The notes below the pieces were generated by a model. That model was not told the DNA's origin. It searched no databases and was given only the letters and a program-made list of their open reading frames with translations. A DNA stretch of 64,000 nt from Zhengitettix transpicula (taxonomy: Eukaryota; Arthropoda; Insecta; Orthoptera; Tetrigidae), in contig CM073590.1 of NCBI GenBank assembly GCA_037074705.1, positions 90,202,947 through 90,266,946 of the forward strand. The letters run 5' to 3'. How positions within the stretch are numbered: position 1 is the stretch's first letter; each line of letters begins with the position of its first letter. The translations under genes and the position numbers were made by a program. Of the stretch, positions 1 to 11,185 are shown piece by piece.

Positions 1-56
1 TACTTGTAACTGAGACTGTTGCAATTCCGCTGTACTATTATCATAGACTGTTTTTA

Positions 57-145
57 AAATGAAAAATTTACGTCTGAATAATGCATAAGAAAATAGCCAA
101 TTCAGACAAAAAAAGTGATAATATAAGTACCACATAACGTTTCTG
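57..145 (+). repeat. Dispersed repeat copy related to 36,543-36,640
   Basis: This stretch shares a clear pattern with a second copy near 36.6 kb. Both begin with tgaaaaatttacgtct, run through a divergent middle, then share cagacaaaa.aagtgataatataa and end in taacgtttc. I see no coding capacity or inverted ends, so it may be the edge of a larger unclassified element. The surrounding 1-760 bases contain only short minus-strand open frames (68-298 and 368-622) that I do not recognise. Confidence 0.5.
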
Positions 146-759
146 GGATCCTTGTCCCATTCGTTTTAATTCTCCTTTTGTGGTTTTATCATTTAAGTGT
201 CGGTAAAATGATTTCAGTATATATATGAATGATGTAGAGGATAATAGGTAGTTTCTAATAATGATCCTTGGACTCTTTGAGTCCATATCATTTAGCATAA
301 GTCTTTAACTGTTCTAAAGGGATAGACGGGGCACTGTTTTCTTCCTTCTATAATATTTTTACTGTATCTAATTATTGACTAAGCGCCTAATGTATACGAT
401 CATGAATGATTTGTTTGGTTTTCTCGGGTGGATTACTACTTGAATTCTGTCCAGCATTACCGGCGTCTTTCTTGTCGGCTTGGCTTGTCGAGCTGGTCGA
501 TGCAGTTCTTTTTTTTTTCTTGGTTGTAAATTATCCATATCCGTTATTTTAGGGTTTGTTCTTATAATTGTGGGCGCCAGTTCCTTACACCGAATTTTGT
601 CATAATCGTCATTTGCGGTCAAATTATTCTTCAGTAGTGCATCTCTTTACGACAATTTACCGCGATATGACTGGGATTTTTACTTTTCTACGTAGGGTAA
701 TGATCGTTTTCCTCCACTTACTTCAAAATTGCCTTAGCTTTTTTTTTATTATCAGTTAA

Positions 760-2860
760 GCATAAAAACATCTGATACTCAACGCACGAGGAAATGATAG
801 AAATGTAACAGTGGAAACTCAGTTAATGTTAATAATCTATGTAATTTCATTTGAATACAATTTTGTATTAATATTTATATTACTAGGTAATTTATATTTC
901 TGACTTTCTCTCGGCATTGGTGGAAAGGCTTCTTGGCATAATATGTTGCAGTCTTCATTGCATGATGGATTCAACATTAATTACATTACTACCGAGTTTG
1001 GATTTTATTATACTTTTATTCAGAATATTAATGTTAGATTCCAAACAATTAAATTTGTACTTGTTTCTGGATTGATCACATTCACCCAACGCAAGAATTT
1101 TTCACGGAGTTTTCATTAAATTTTTCAAATAATAGTGTTAGTTCACCAGTTATATAGAAAATGTAAAAATGTGATCCATTTATTATGACTCAACCTTTTT
1201 TAAATTAATTTTAATAGTTCTTACATTTTTCATTATTTTTCAAATTTTATTTTTTCCTGTCCATCCGCCAATATGTTTGTTTCTAAGCTATATAATTGTA
1301 CAACAGTTAAACTTGTATTAATTTATCCTGGGATATAGTTACTTTTACTATAGGATGACAAAGGAATATTTTTGAAAGTGTCAGGATGGTAAAAACTCGA
1401 CCGGACCGAGTTTATTCGAATAAAGTCATTAAAAGTTAACCTTTGTTAACAAACGATAAGTTTTGTGTTATCAGAACTCAACTCTAACTTTAACTTGAAT
1501 TGCGATCCTGGCGAGAATATTCCTTACTTTCTGTATAACTATTCTCAATACTGTCTTGCAGAAGCAACACCCAAAAGCTCCTTTCGGGATATTTTCACCA
1601 AACATCTGCTTTTAGTCTTCCTGCTGAATCAACTTTCAATTCATTATTCTTTTGTCCAACGATTTTCAATACACGCCTCGAACGCCAGTTATTGAACAGT
1701 TTCTCGTTTTCGTTGGCGGATTAACGAGCATGCCGGACTCTCCAATAATTCCGAGATATATTTGTTCGATAAAAATCAGGATTCATAATTTAGGATTGTC
1801 CGATAATTATTTACATTAAAACTGTTACAATTACTAGGTATTGAAGAAAGTGTGATGTTACAATTGCCGAGAGAGAAATGTAATCACCAAAAATGTTTTT
1901 AATATTCTGAAATACCAGTTTTTTCCCCCTAAATCAAGTTATTTAAGTAAAAATTGATTTAATATTCACTTTGTGAAAAATTGAAAGAAAATAATATTAA
2001 AAAACACTTAATTTTGTGATAAGGTAAACTTTTATATCCGGAGTTTTTAAGGTCCTATCAGCTGGACTTAATCATGTTACATCCATAATATAAAACAGAG
2101 AAATAAGTTGAACGTGGAATTAAAACGTTATAGAAGATTAACGCTTATTAATTTTTAAGAAAATGTTGTTAGTCTTACTTAACAAGTGCCTCACATTTTC
2201 TGAGCGTCAGAAAATTATTAAACTAATTATTTTTGAGTTTTGTCAACTGACAAGTGCAGTTATGTCCCTCTAGGTTCTTTTTTTCACCTGACGAACGGAA
2301 TAAGGATCTTAGAAACGTTGTGTGGTATTTATATTATCACTTTTTCATCTGAATTGACTATGTATCTTATTCATTATTTTCAATCAGACGTAAATTTTTC
2401 ATTATTAATTATTATTACATATATTAAAAATGTTACTACTAAACAAATTGTAAAAGTCTTTATTACGTGTACCTTTAATAGATTATATAATCACAAAATT
2501 AAAATTTTGGGGCGTCCATACGTGATTTCACAGATTTTTAAGGATCGGCAATCAAATACGTTTGCTGACTTCTGCAAAAGTACGTATGAACTTTTTTTTC
2601 AGATTCATATCGATCGTGCAATTTTCTCCACTTTTGTGAATTTTGGCTACAAACATATTTCTATCAGGAATAATTACAATTTGCAGGATTTTCTCATAAT
2701 TTATACAAATTTAAGATAAATATATCCCTGTATCGTCATACCCAATTTGTGACCTCCCAGCAATTTAGTTTCGAATTAACCGGCTCAATATCCATTTCAT
2801 TAGATATGCATTATAATGAGTATTTAAATTAACTTCTATAAAGAGCAAACGAAGGTGCCA
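760..2860. other. AT-rich spacer, no recognisable gene
   Basis: Long A/T runs and frequent stops dominate. A 159-codon open frame at 2,240-2,719 (+) starts without an ATG, is rich in I, F, Y and N as expected of AT-rich chance frames, and matches no family I know. The part at 1,440-1,740 is slightly more complex and ends in a gcctcgaacgccag motif, but I cannot assign a function to it. Confidence 0.5.
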
Positions 2861-2861
2861 T

Positions 2862-3245
2862 CTTCTTTCTAGTACCAGTCAAACTTCTCGCAAAACTGTA
2901 AGGCAGTCAACACCAAGATTTCTGAAAGACAAATTGCCATTTTTTGTGTGAAGATGCTGGGACTGCAGCGACGCCTTCCAGATATGCCAATACATCTCCG
3001 GAGCCAAGAGGAACCACCCTCCCATATTGCAGGAAGACATAGGCACGCTTTCCGTTGCGTCACCAGGAAATATAGTGGATGTCTGGAGGCGATTTATGGA
3101 TTCCGGCATACCGGAGCACGTGGCTGTACACGTGGGATATTGATGGAGAATGCTCTCCTTCCCACTCCCTGTTCAGCTCCTGCCTTCCTTCACACATTAT
3201 TGAACCGGACCGCGCTGTAGAATATGGACGTGAAAAATAGCTCCC
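2862..3245. other. GC-enriched 380-bp patch, unassigned
   Basis: Base composition rises sharply against the flanks. Three overlapping frames of 64-90 codons are open here (2,948-3,220 on the plus strand; 2,869-3,063 and 2,879-3,109 on the minus strand), which is what GC-richer DNA gives by chance. None shows a motif I can name. It could be an old transposon or retrocopy fragment, or a conserved non-coding element. Confidence 0.25.
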
Positions 3246-3815
3246 AGCGCCATGTAATCTACTGTCAGGAGATAGAGTGTATTTTCCTGGCTTGCTCTAC
3301 AAGAGTAGTGCCGTCCTCACTTCCCATGTATCGGCGAAGTGCAATCTTATAATACGTACATTTGATTTCATAGCAATTCAATTTTTGTACTAATTTTGAT
3401 AAATTGACAATATCCAAGGGAATCATCTTGTAATAAACTAATTGATTTACGGTTAAATTCCACACCGTTGGGCTTCATAAATTATATTTTACTGATAATT
3501 TAATTGGGCGACTATGTAAGCCCCTGGGTGCCATAAATTCTAATAAACTATTTTTTATAATCGTGAATTAGTTTATTATTACTGAAAACGTGGATAATTA
3601 ATTTACGCAACTATCTTGACGTGATGAAAACTATGTTGCATTTAACAATATTTATTCATAATTTTTCTTTTATATTAACTGCATATACGCTTTATATATC
3701 CCTTTTATCCACATTATTTAACAATTAAAATGAAATCGTATAAATAATAAATAAATTAGAAATATACAACAGCATTTTAACGTCAGAAAAGATAATTAAT
3801 AGAAATTATGCAAAG

Positions 3816-3843
3816 TTTCGTCACTACTTTATGATCTCTTCAG
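3816..3843 (-). ncRNA. Hammerhead-ribozyme-like core (relic)
   Basis: On the minus strand the sequence reads CTGAAGA, 17 bases, then GAAAC, which satisfies the hammerhead core CUGANGA...GAAA. The 17 bases between do not form a good stem II (first pair G-C, then mismatches), so it would not be active as written. Hammerheads are known in the terminal repeats of Penelope-like elements, but I see no Penelope coding sequence next to it. It could be chance. Confidence 0.3.
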
Positions 3844-3849
3844 GTAAGA

Positions 3850-4740
3850 CGTTTTGCAAAATTTTTATAGTCATGGTTGTTATCCGCTGTGGCCGAAATA
3901 TGACGTTAAAGGCTTTTTTTATTTATGATTTGAAATTAAAATATTCATTGTTCAGATCATGTTTTATTTTTTAACTAGAGAATACTTGTCATTCATCGTA
4001 ATATTTACGGAAGGTCGTACTCATCCTGTTAAGACGGAGAATTCACTAAAATATTCCGAGATTATTATATTAAAATAGTATGCTTAAGCGAAATTGTACT
4101 TGAGTAAAAGTATTTTCAGACGGTTTGAAGTAAAGGAAAATAATGGTTGTTGAATACGCCTCGTTGAAAAATTTGTTACGGCATGATTGGTTTCATTAGA
4201 ATTTGGAATGGAAAACCGAGTCTAAAAAGAGGAACCGAGAGCATAAAAGGACTCGGTCAAAGCGTACAGAAAACTATCCCACCATTAACTGACGCTTTCT
4301 AGTAACTTGTGATCTGAAGATTTCCTCATTTTTATATTTAGTTTGTATTTAACTACTGATATTTAAATGCCTCAAAACCGTTCCTAGTAAGTGATATTAT
4401 AAACACCCTGCGAATATTCTTTATGTAAATGTTAATATTATAATCTTGGTTACAAACTTCACGTGAAAATAAATAACTATATCTTTAATAAAAATTACTA
4501 CAAACAAAATCCAATGTCAATCATATTATAAATAAAGGTACGGTCCATCTTAATCTTACAGTATTCGTAAAGAAAAGTAATTTCTTCTTCCAACATCTCA
4601 AAGTTTGTGTTTTTCATACGATATCTGTATATCTTAAAGTTACAGATATAAAAAAATCCCCGTCGTTGTAATAGCTTGTGTTCGAGTTAACTGTTAAAAA
4701 GAAAAAAAATTCCAGTCTTCAATAAAAATTGCGATCAAAA
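3850..4740. other. AT-rich spacer, nothing recognised
   Basis: No open frame of interest, no repeat family seen elsewhere in the window, and no inverted repeat that I could detect by eye. Confidence 0.5.
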
Positions 4741-4744
4741 CAGT

Positions 4745-5060
4745 ATACATGTCATCCGGTCTAAAAACGATTGCGCCGATCGTTTACCTGCAATCCGATT
4801 CCACACAACAATTGACAACGTCCGAACCAAATTCCACTTTCCTCGAATTTATTATTAAGGGAAGGACCCTTAACCTTAATACGTTTTCAGTTATTACTTA
4901 CTGGGTAACTTATTCCGTTGTTTACCGCCCACGTCTGGAACTGACATTGACGTCGTCCTACGTCGTTTCTCCCGAATTCCGTCTTTGTCATTCTAGAAAA
5001 CAGACCTCCAAGAAATAGCGCAATTTCTTGTGGAGGGGGCGGACAGGGTGGACGAAATTT
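4745..5060 (+). other. Higher-complexity patch with an ATG-initiated 89-codon frame
   Basis: A frame with a true ATG runs 4,749-5,018 and is rich in S, T, V and L. I do not recognise the product. The DNA contains a CRE-like TGACGTC at 4,948-4,954 and a balanced composition, unlike the flanking spacer. It could be a regulatory element, a short exon or chance. No splice or promoter context decides between these. Confidence 0.22.
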
Positions 5061-5297
5061 GCTTCATTACTACTTAAGTAGACGAACTTCCTTAGTATCG
5101 TTATTTTCCGTCCAACCTGTAACCATTTTGGCATTACCAGACATGTCATTAGTCACCGCATGTTTATAAGAGTTTTCGTATAGGAGCCTCGGTAAAAAGT
5201 TTTAATGTTATAATAATAGTAAAATATGTTACTACTTAAATGCGTAAATTCTTTCTCTTGAATAAAGGTTGGAAACATGATTAAAAATTTAAAAAAA

Positions 5298-5390
5298 TGG
5301 AATAGTCGGCCAGCTGCCTCCTAAACAGGTCAAGGCACGGAGAGGGGAATGCTGCGAACCCACAGAAACCCCCTCTCCCACCATCGGCAT
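5298..5390 (+). repeat. Unnamed GC-rich repeat, copy A (partial)
   Basis: This is the central module of a family seen five times here. It begins aatagtcggccagctgcc, continues through ggtcaaggcacggagagggg and ends in ctctcccaccatcgg. The same block lies at 24,925-25,013 and 47,466-47,550. Only the middle module is kept, so the copy is truncated at both ends. It has the same orientation as the other four copies. Confidence 0.85.
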
Positions 5391-5559
5391 TTCAAAAGGA
5401 GGCCAGCGGTAACCGATAAATATATGGGAAAGTACTAAAATTGAACAGAAAACATAGTCAAATGTCAAGGCAAGCTGCATTGAAAATGTCACAAACGATA
5501 TTCTACTTTGTAAGTAAATAATCGAGAAAAATCTGGTCATTATTTTTTACTCTAAAGCA

Positions 5560-5990
5560 TAAATGAACTTCGGTTTTACTATTAATAATCCGTGGGTGTA
5601 TTCTACCCGATCGTTTGTAAAACATCCCCACATAGAATTGCCCCAGCCTGTCCAAAAGACGGAAGAGAACGGTATCCTATCGCCTCATCTAGTTACATAC
5701 GGATTCTCGATCGCTTCAGAGGGATGCTGCGATGGGTGGATTGAAATTGCTACTTCCACTGAAATATGGCCTCATCTCAGGCGAGGGGGTGCACCTACGA
5801 TTTGTACTGGGAAGGGTCTTGGAGGTGTTTCGAGCGATCGGTCTTGCCACCCCTAGCAACCGCAATTTCCTAAATGGAAGTGACAAAATCATTGTTACGA
5901 ACGAGGATACGCGGGCGGCTTCCCGTTTAACAGAAGAAGTGAGTGTCGTGAATCAATGTCACTGTTTCCATTAAACGGGGAATGTATACA
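5560..5990. other. Higher-complexity island, unassigned
   Basis: About 400 bases of balanced composition with two overlapping frames (5,563-5,856, which starts with ATG, and 5,732-5,974). The protein from the first frame shows no motif I know. A purine-rich run around 5,770-5,830 gives long frames on one strand. It could be an old element fragment or a cis-regulatory module. Confidence 0.22.
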
Positions 5991-5999
5991 TTTTTCTTG

Positions 6000-8900
6000 T
6001 CGCTTTTTGGATGCGGCACCAGTGCTTAAGTCGACTATAATCTTAGGCAAAGACCTAATTTGTGTGTAGTTGTGTCTTCATTAAAAAATATAAACTCCAA
6101 AAACATGATACTTTTTTTTGTTTCGCTTAAGTAACGTAACAAACTACGGAAAATAAGAAGTATAAATTAGTCATTTTTAATTCTACATATGATTTCAACA
6201 ATCAAGTAAAAATTATTTTGGAATAAAGTATCAAAAATAAGAATAAGAATAACATCGATTTTTTTAAATAATACTAACAAACTCGTAAGAAAGTTTTAAA
6301 AAAGTTCAGTTTTAAACCAGTCATAAAATGTGCCTTAAAGAGGCACAAAGTAGTTACCAAATAATTTTTGCTACCATATTTTCTTCAACGGATTTAATTA
6401 GAAACATCATAATAATCAAAAATCACATCTTATATTCATATTTTAATATATATCACGATGAAATATTTAACAGCACTAGGATCTAAAATAATCAAAGTTA
6501 ACAAAGAATTCGTTGGGCACGTGGTCATAAATTTATATATTTGATGCTTACAAATTGTTTGCATCATATAAATATACATAGCATAGAAAAACTTGTCTTA
6601 AGATAACCATTACAAAAATTGAAATAATGAAATTGTAAAATTAATTTATGAAATTAATAAATACTTACAACAGAATTTTATAATTCACGTTTATTTTTTA
6701 TTCTTGATACGTTTTGTATTCTCCATGTTCTCTTGTAATTTAAACCGATCCCTACCCGCCATGTGTTACATGTTTCACTAAGAGGAACCACCTGAAAGCC
6801 GACTCTTGTAATTAAAATACTGTAATTTTAGCGCATTTTAATTTTTATGTTAACAGAGAGAATATTTAATATAACTTACCTCCAAAATGTGGAGTTGTGA
6901 GCAATACTCGTAATGAGCGGAAAAATTACTTTTGGTGATTAAAGCACATTTGATGGTTTAGTTTAAAGTTAAATATATATTTAAAATTATTTATTGTATT
7001 ACTACGAAGGAAATAGGAAAACAGAAATTTCTTATGACTCTTTTAATAAATATCTTAACTCAATTACACAGCTGATGAAAATCCTCAAGTATAAATTTAC
7101 AGTCGTTGTGTACGATAATTTAATTTTCAATCTGAATAAAGAAGCTCTTTGACACAAGTTTCTTTCTAGTCTCATTCTAGATACTCCCTGAAGTGTAGGT
7201 AAGAGAAGTCAATGTTGGAAATTTCCGAATGAAAGATTAATAAGGCAAACAAATCTCTGACGATCTGTGCAGGGTAGCTCAATACGTACATTTTTTTCCA
7301 TTTGTAATCCTAGGCTCAGGATGTTTGTTCTGCTATAATGTGAACAGGTTCTCATATTTTCGAGGTTTTCGTATATTTTAATGGGTGAATATTGAAACGT
7401 TTCAATGATGTAACTAAAACAAAAATTATTTCTTTATAAATTAATGAATATTTCTGTGCTGGTATGATTTTACAATTATAGTTTTACATTGCTATAACGG
7501 AATCATTTGTGTGAATTAATATGGCATTGTAAGTAATAACAAATATATATATTCAGGGATTCGTCGACACATTTATGATACATTTTTGTTCGCATTTAAT
7601 TTTCAACTGCGTGACTGTTACGTATTAATTGGGCTTTAAACAGCAGGGAAAACTGTGAAACAACTTATTGTACCGGAAAGTTTCCAGTTCTCTATTGTTC
7701 AAAAGCTTTTCCAATTAACGGTTGTGAAGTTAAGGAATAGAAAGAGAAGTGTAAGGAGCTTACTTTCATCACATTATTTCAGAAGAAAAGAAGAACAATT
7801 GAGTTGAAATGAAGAACTTAATACTTTGAAAATTAATTATTATTGTATATCAACGAGGTCCATTAAGAATAAATTTTTATCTGTAAACGTTGCTCGTTTG
7901 TCAGGAGCAGAATCATTCCTCTTTTGACTATTTAAATGTACAATAATTTGCAATATTCAACATAATAAACTATTTCAGCAAATTCTGCAAAAATTTCTTA
8001 TCATTTTCATTGTAAAGGCTTCAATAACTTTAACAAATAAAATATGAATATTTTTTATTTTATTCAGTTTTATAGTTCTGTTTTTTATATTTTCAACAGT
8101 GCATTGCGATGTGACAATTTCTTTTACGGCATATGCATTTTTATTATCCAGTTTCTCCCACAAAATGTTCTTTATGGAATTTTAACATTCACGTAGGCTT
8201 TGTTTCAGCGATTTCCGAGAAATACATGTCACTATAGAAATTAATTTATGTATTATAACCCGACATGTTTTTAATCAGTCTTAATAAAATACTTTAAAAC
8301 TCCACTACCAATTTCTTTATTACTTTTAAACAAAGGTGCTTTTGGCGATAATTTACCCATATTCATACACATAAACAAACTATAATTTTAACAAAATATT
8401 TTCAATCTACGAGATCATATATATATATATATTATCAACATTAATTTTTTATATATATAAAATGACCCATTATTTTTTTAAAATATATGGTGCATTTACA
8501 TACCTTCAATTTGTGATTTTTTTCTATAATTCTAAATCTATTCGTGTATCGGTTTCAACAGGATACCTGTCTATACTGCGGATGATCCTATCGTCCAGGT
8601 ACACATAGATTCTATTTCACGTCACGTTAGAACATTGTCTGAAATAACATAAAATTCAGATCGTCAATTTTACTCCATTGAGACTGATTAAAAGAGTGCT
8701 AAAATTAAATATCAGTTATGTTAAATTTATAATCTTTAAAAGTAAAATAATTCAATACTGAAATTTCTAATTATTTCTTTGAAACAAAAAGGTTTTTCAC
8801 AGTGCGTGCGGAATTTTTTGACTTAAGAATAATTTAATGATTGCGTTCTTATGCGACGATATTTTTCCGTGTTAATAATAAGATATTTTTATCGTACAGA

Positions 8901-9170
8901 TATTACTTTATCAAATTAAAATTCAGATAAATAAAGTTACCCATCAAGTCCTTAGTTGTGGGTAGTAGAAATGTAAACAGATATAATATTATTATGTTTC
9001 TATAAATATTAATTTGAATATGTATATTTATTCAGTTGTTCTTTCACGCCAACATAATATTCCCGTTGCGAACTACCGAATAATACAATTTCTGTGCCTC
9101 TCAATGAAATATTCGCTATAAAACAAGGATGACACAATATATGATACTAAGGACAGAACATTATTTGATG
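6000..9170. other. AT-rich spacer, no gene
   Basis: Three kilobases dominated by A/T tracts, with short TA runs at about 8,418-8,432. Open frames are below 65 codons and look random. I see no copy of the repeat families found elsewhere in the window. Confidence 0.55.
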
Positions 9171-9174
9171 TCCG

Positions 9175-9490
9175 ATGAGAAGCGCATGAAAATAAAATCA
9201 AGAGCCTTACAGTATTCGTTTGTGGCTCAACCTGCGTCATAAATCTGTCACTGAAACTCCCTTTTTGTGCAGTTTACAACACGTGTAAACACATGAAGCG
9301 CTAGATCAACGAGTAATGCGGGGGCAAAGAGAGTCGTGATGTAGGTGTCAGCGCAGCTGGCTTTGATAAATTGCTCTCGGTTGCTAGAAACAAAAGAGTA
9401 AAACTGATAAGTACATTCCTTGTTAAACCCAATAACGTGATTTCGTTTTGTAGTGATTGTGCGTCGATATGACTGAAAACTTGTCATGAA
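9175..9490. other. Higher-complexity island, possible regulatory DNA
   Basis: Balanced composition with compact motifs, including an E-box-containing palindrome (acacgtgt) near 9,280 and cagcgcagctgg near 9,350. A minus-strand frame (9,248-9,487) is open but unrecognised. The sharp contrast with flanking AT-rich spacer is the only support for function. Confidence 0.22.
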
Positions 9491-9804
9491 ATAGAAGACA
9501 GTATTTTAATATTACCTTATAATATAATTATATATTAATGAAGTCAACTGCGGTGTACATTCATCTGTAATCATGTTAAGTAATTCAAAACACTGACTTG
9601 GCTAGCTAATTATGTTTTTTTCTAAATAAACCATATTTTCCCATTAGCTAAATTCTGTAGAGTTAACATCAGCTGAATACAGTTAGACGAAGCGTGTAAA
9701 AGTACAGAATGTGCTAATAAAGAAGTATGAAAGTTTCACAATTAAATATCAATACTGTATTTGAAATTTACGCTTATTTCATTAAAGTATAAGGGTGGAA
9801 AAAT

Positions 9805-9867
9805 GTCGACCTAACCCAGGACCTCCCGCATACCGGGCGGTCTCTCTACCATCTGAGCTATCCCTGT
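9805..9867 (-). repeat. tRNA-derived SINE head, copy 1
   Basis: Read on the minus strand this is tRNA-like. Box A is TAGCTCAGATGGTAGAG, an anticodon arm follows with stem CCGC/GCGG and a 7-base loop CCGGTAT, and then comes a damaged box B (GGTCCTGGGTTAGGTCGAC). Position 33 of the loop is C instead of the invariant T, and box B carries changes, so it is a SINE promoter region and not a working tRNA gene. The following bases (ATTTTTCCACCC) resemble those after the second copy at 53.9 kb. Confidence 0.7.
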
Positions 9868-10059
9868 CGCTGTATCTTGATTCGGAGCGAAATTCCTCCA
9901 TTAGACCTGATACAGACTTACCTACAATTTACAAATCACAATTATCAGATGGCCTAAATTATAGGACCACAATTGAAAGGATTTTTTATGTAAATAGATC
10001 AAAGATTTTACAATTTTTAGTTCAAGAATATAGTATGAAGGTTTGACAAGCTACTAGAC

Positions 10060-10500
10060 TTAAAGGCCATGATTAAGTTGAATTTACGTATCGGTAACAA
10101 AACGGAATTTAAATTATCATCAAAACGATCAATATGTAAGTTCTACGTTAATGTACTTTCGATCTGTAAGCCTAGGAAAGTCGCTTGATATGAGAATTTA
10201 TCAGCTGCAATGTTCTTATTTTCTGTTCTAAAACGAACGAACTTAGTTTTCTGCACGTTAAGTGTTAAATTATTGGCAGTAAACCAAATTTATAGGGTTA
10301 TAGTTGCATTCTTCTTCTTCTTCGTAATGCGATTATTAAAAACCGTGTCCGTACTAATCAAATTCGTGTCATCTGCATATTGGACTGTTTTAGATGGTTT
10401 ATATATTCTGGAAGATCATTATATCGCATCAAAATATGACTGTCACAAAATGTTGCAGAAGAACATAGTAGGCATTCAGGGCCATGACGTTACCAATGAA
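10060..10500 (-). pseudogene. Non-LTR retrotransposon reverse-transcriptase fragment (palm and thumb)
   Basis: The coding strand is minus; the plus-strand frames here are shadows. Reading down from about 10,460 the product gives YNDLPEYINH (the family's Y.NDLP motif). After a one-base frameshift comes YADDTNLIST, whose YADD catalytic motif lies at 10,368-10,379. Then follows NLTLNVQKTKFVRFR, which matches the conserved W(F)..N.L.LN..KT motif of the thumb side. Upstream finger motifs and the rest of the ORF are missing, so it is a 5'-truncated or internally deleted relic. The motif set fits Jockey or CR1-type elements. Frameshift and stops make it inactive. Confidence 0.7.
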
Positions 10501-10568
10501 AAATTAAGCATTGTTATTTAACGCTTACTCAATAAACAATAATATATTTTGCAGGAATTCCTGGTGAT

Positions 10569-10740
10569 TTGTTGGAAGAGTTCTAGTGTTTGCGTCCATA
10601 ACGTTGTAAATATTCGTACAAGACGTTTGTTGACAATTCCTGATGACTTCTTTCAGGAGAAGATATCGACATCGATTTTCGACAAACGTCGTTTATTTAC
10701 AACGCCACCAGGTTGGAAAACCATAGAACTCTTCCAACAA
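10569..10740. repeat. Imperfect 172-bp hairpin (inverted repeat)
   Basis: The ends are a perfect 17-bp inverted repeat: ttgttggaagagttcta at 10,569-10,585 and its complement at 10,724-10,740. Inside, cgttgtaaata (10,602-10,612) pairs with tatttacaacg (10,694-10,704), and gacgtttgt (10,622-10,630) pairs with acaaacgtc (10,682-10,690). The whole segment could fold into one long stem. It may be a small fold-back or MITE-like element; no target-site duplication is obvious. The plus-strand frame across it (10,549-10,866) is probably incidental. Confidence 0.6.
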
Positions 10741-10984
10741 TATACATACATTTCCAAATCATGGATATTTGGATTTTTATTTTTGATAGTTATCATTAGA
10801 TTAAATAATTTTAAAACAGGTTATTATAAGAAACGTTCGTCATTAACTTTCAATCGTTATTTATAATACAATAAGATTTGTTACTAACTATATAATTTAA
10901 CATTTGGAAATGAGATCAGTTTTATCGTTCAATCATTCCATACGGAAGTCTGTGAGTAGAACGTCTTGAGAAAACTACATATTT

Positions 10985-11185
10985 TTCATATAGTATAAAT
11001 GCTTACTTTTTCCCGAATGTATTTATCTTCTTTGAAACTTGAGATAAAGGTATGTAAGAAAATTTAAAATGTATGGTAATCTACAAATTTTTTGTATAAT
11101 GTAAATGATTACTTTTACCTGAATGTATTCATCCCCTTTGAAACTTAAATAACATATATGTCAGAAATTAAAAATGTATTTGGGA
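10985..11185 (+). repeat. Two-copy tandem duplication, period about 106 bp
   Basis: Copy 1 (from about 10,988) and copy 2 (from about 11,094) share the skeleton ta.aatg.ttactttt.cc.gaatgtatt.atc, then ctttgaaactt and aaaatgtat. They have diverged by roughly a fifth, so the duplication is old. No coding content. Confidence 0.6.

Noticed and set aside
2240..2719. 159-codon open frame as a gene
   Set aside because: No ATG start, composition dominated by I, F, N and Y, in AT-rich spacer with no motif.
9805..9867. True tRNA gene on the minus strand
   Set aside because: No acceptor-stem pairing, box B damaged and T33 missing; it fits a SINE head.
10210..10521. Plus-strand 103-codon frame with hydrophobic segments as a membrane protein
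   Set aside because: It is the shadow of the minus-strand RT fragment, whose NDLP, YADD and LN..KT motifs explain the region.
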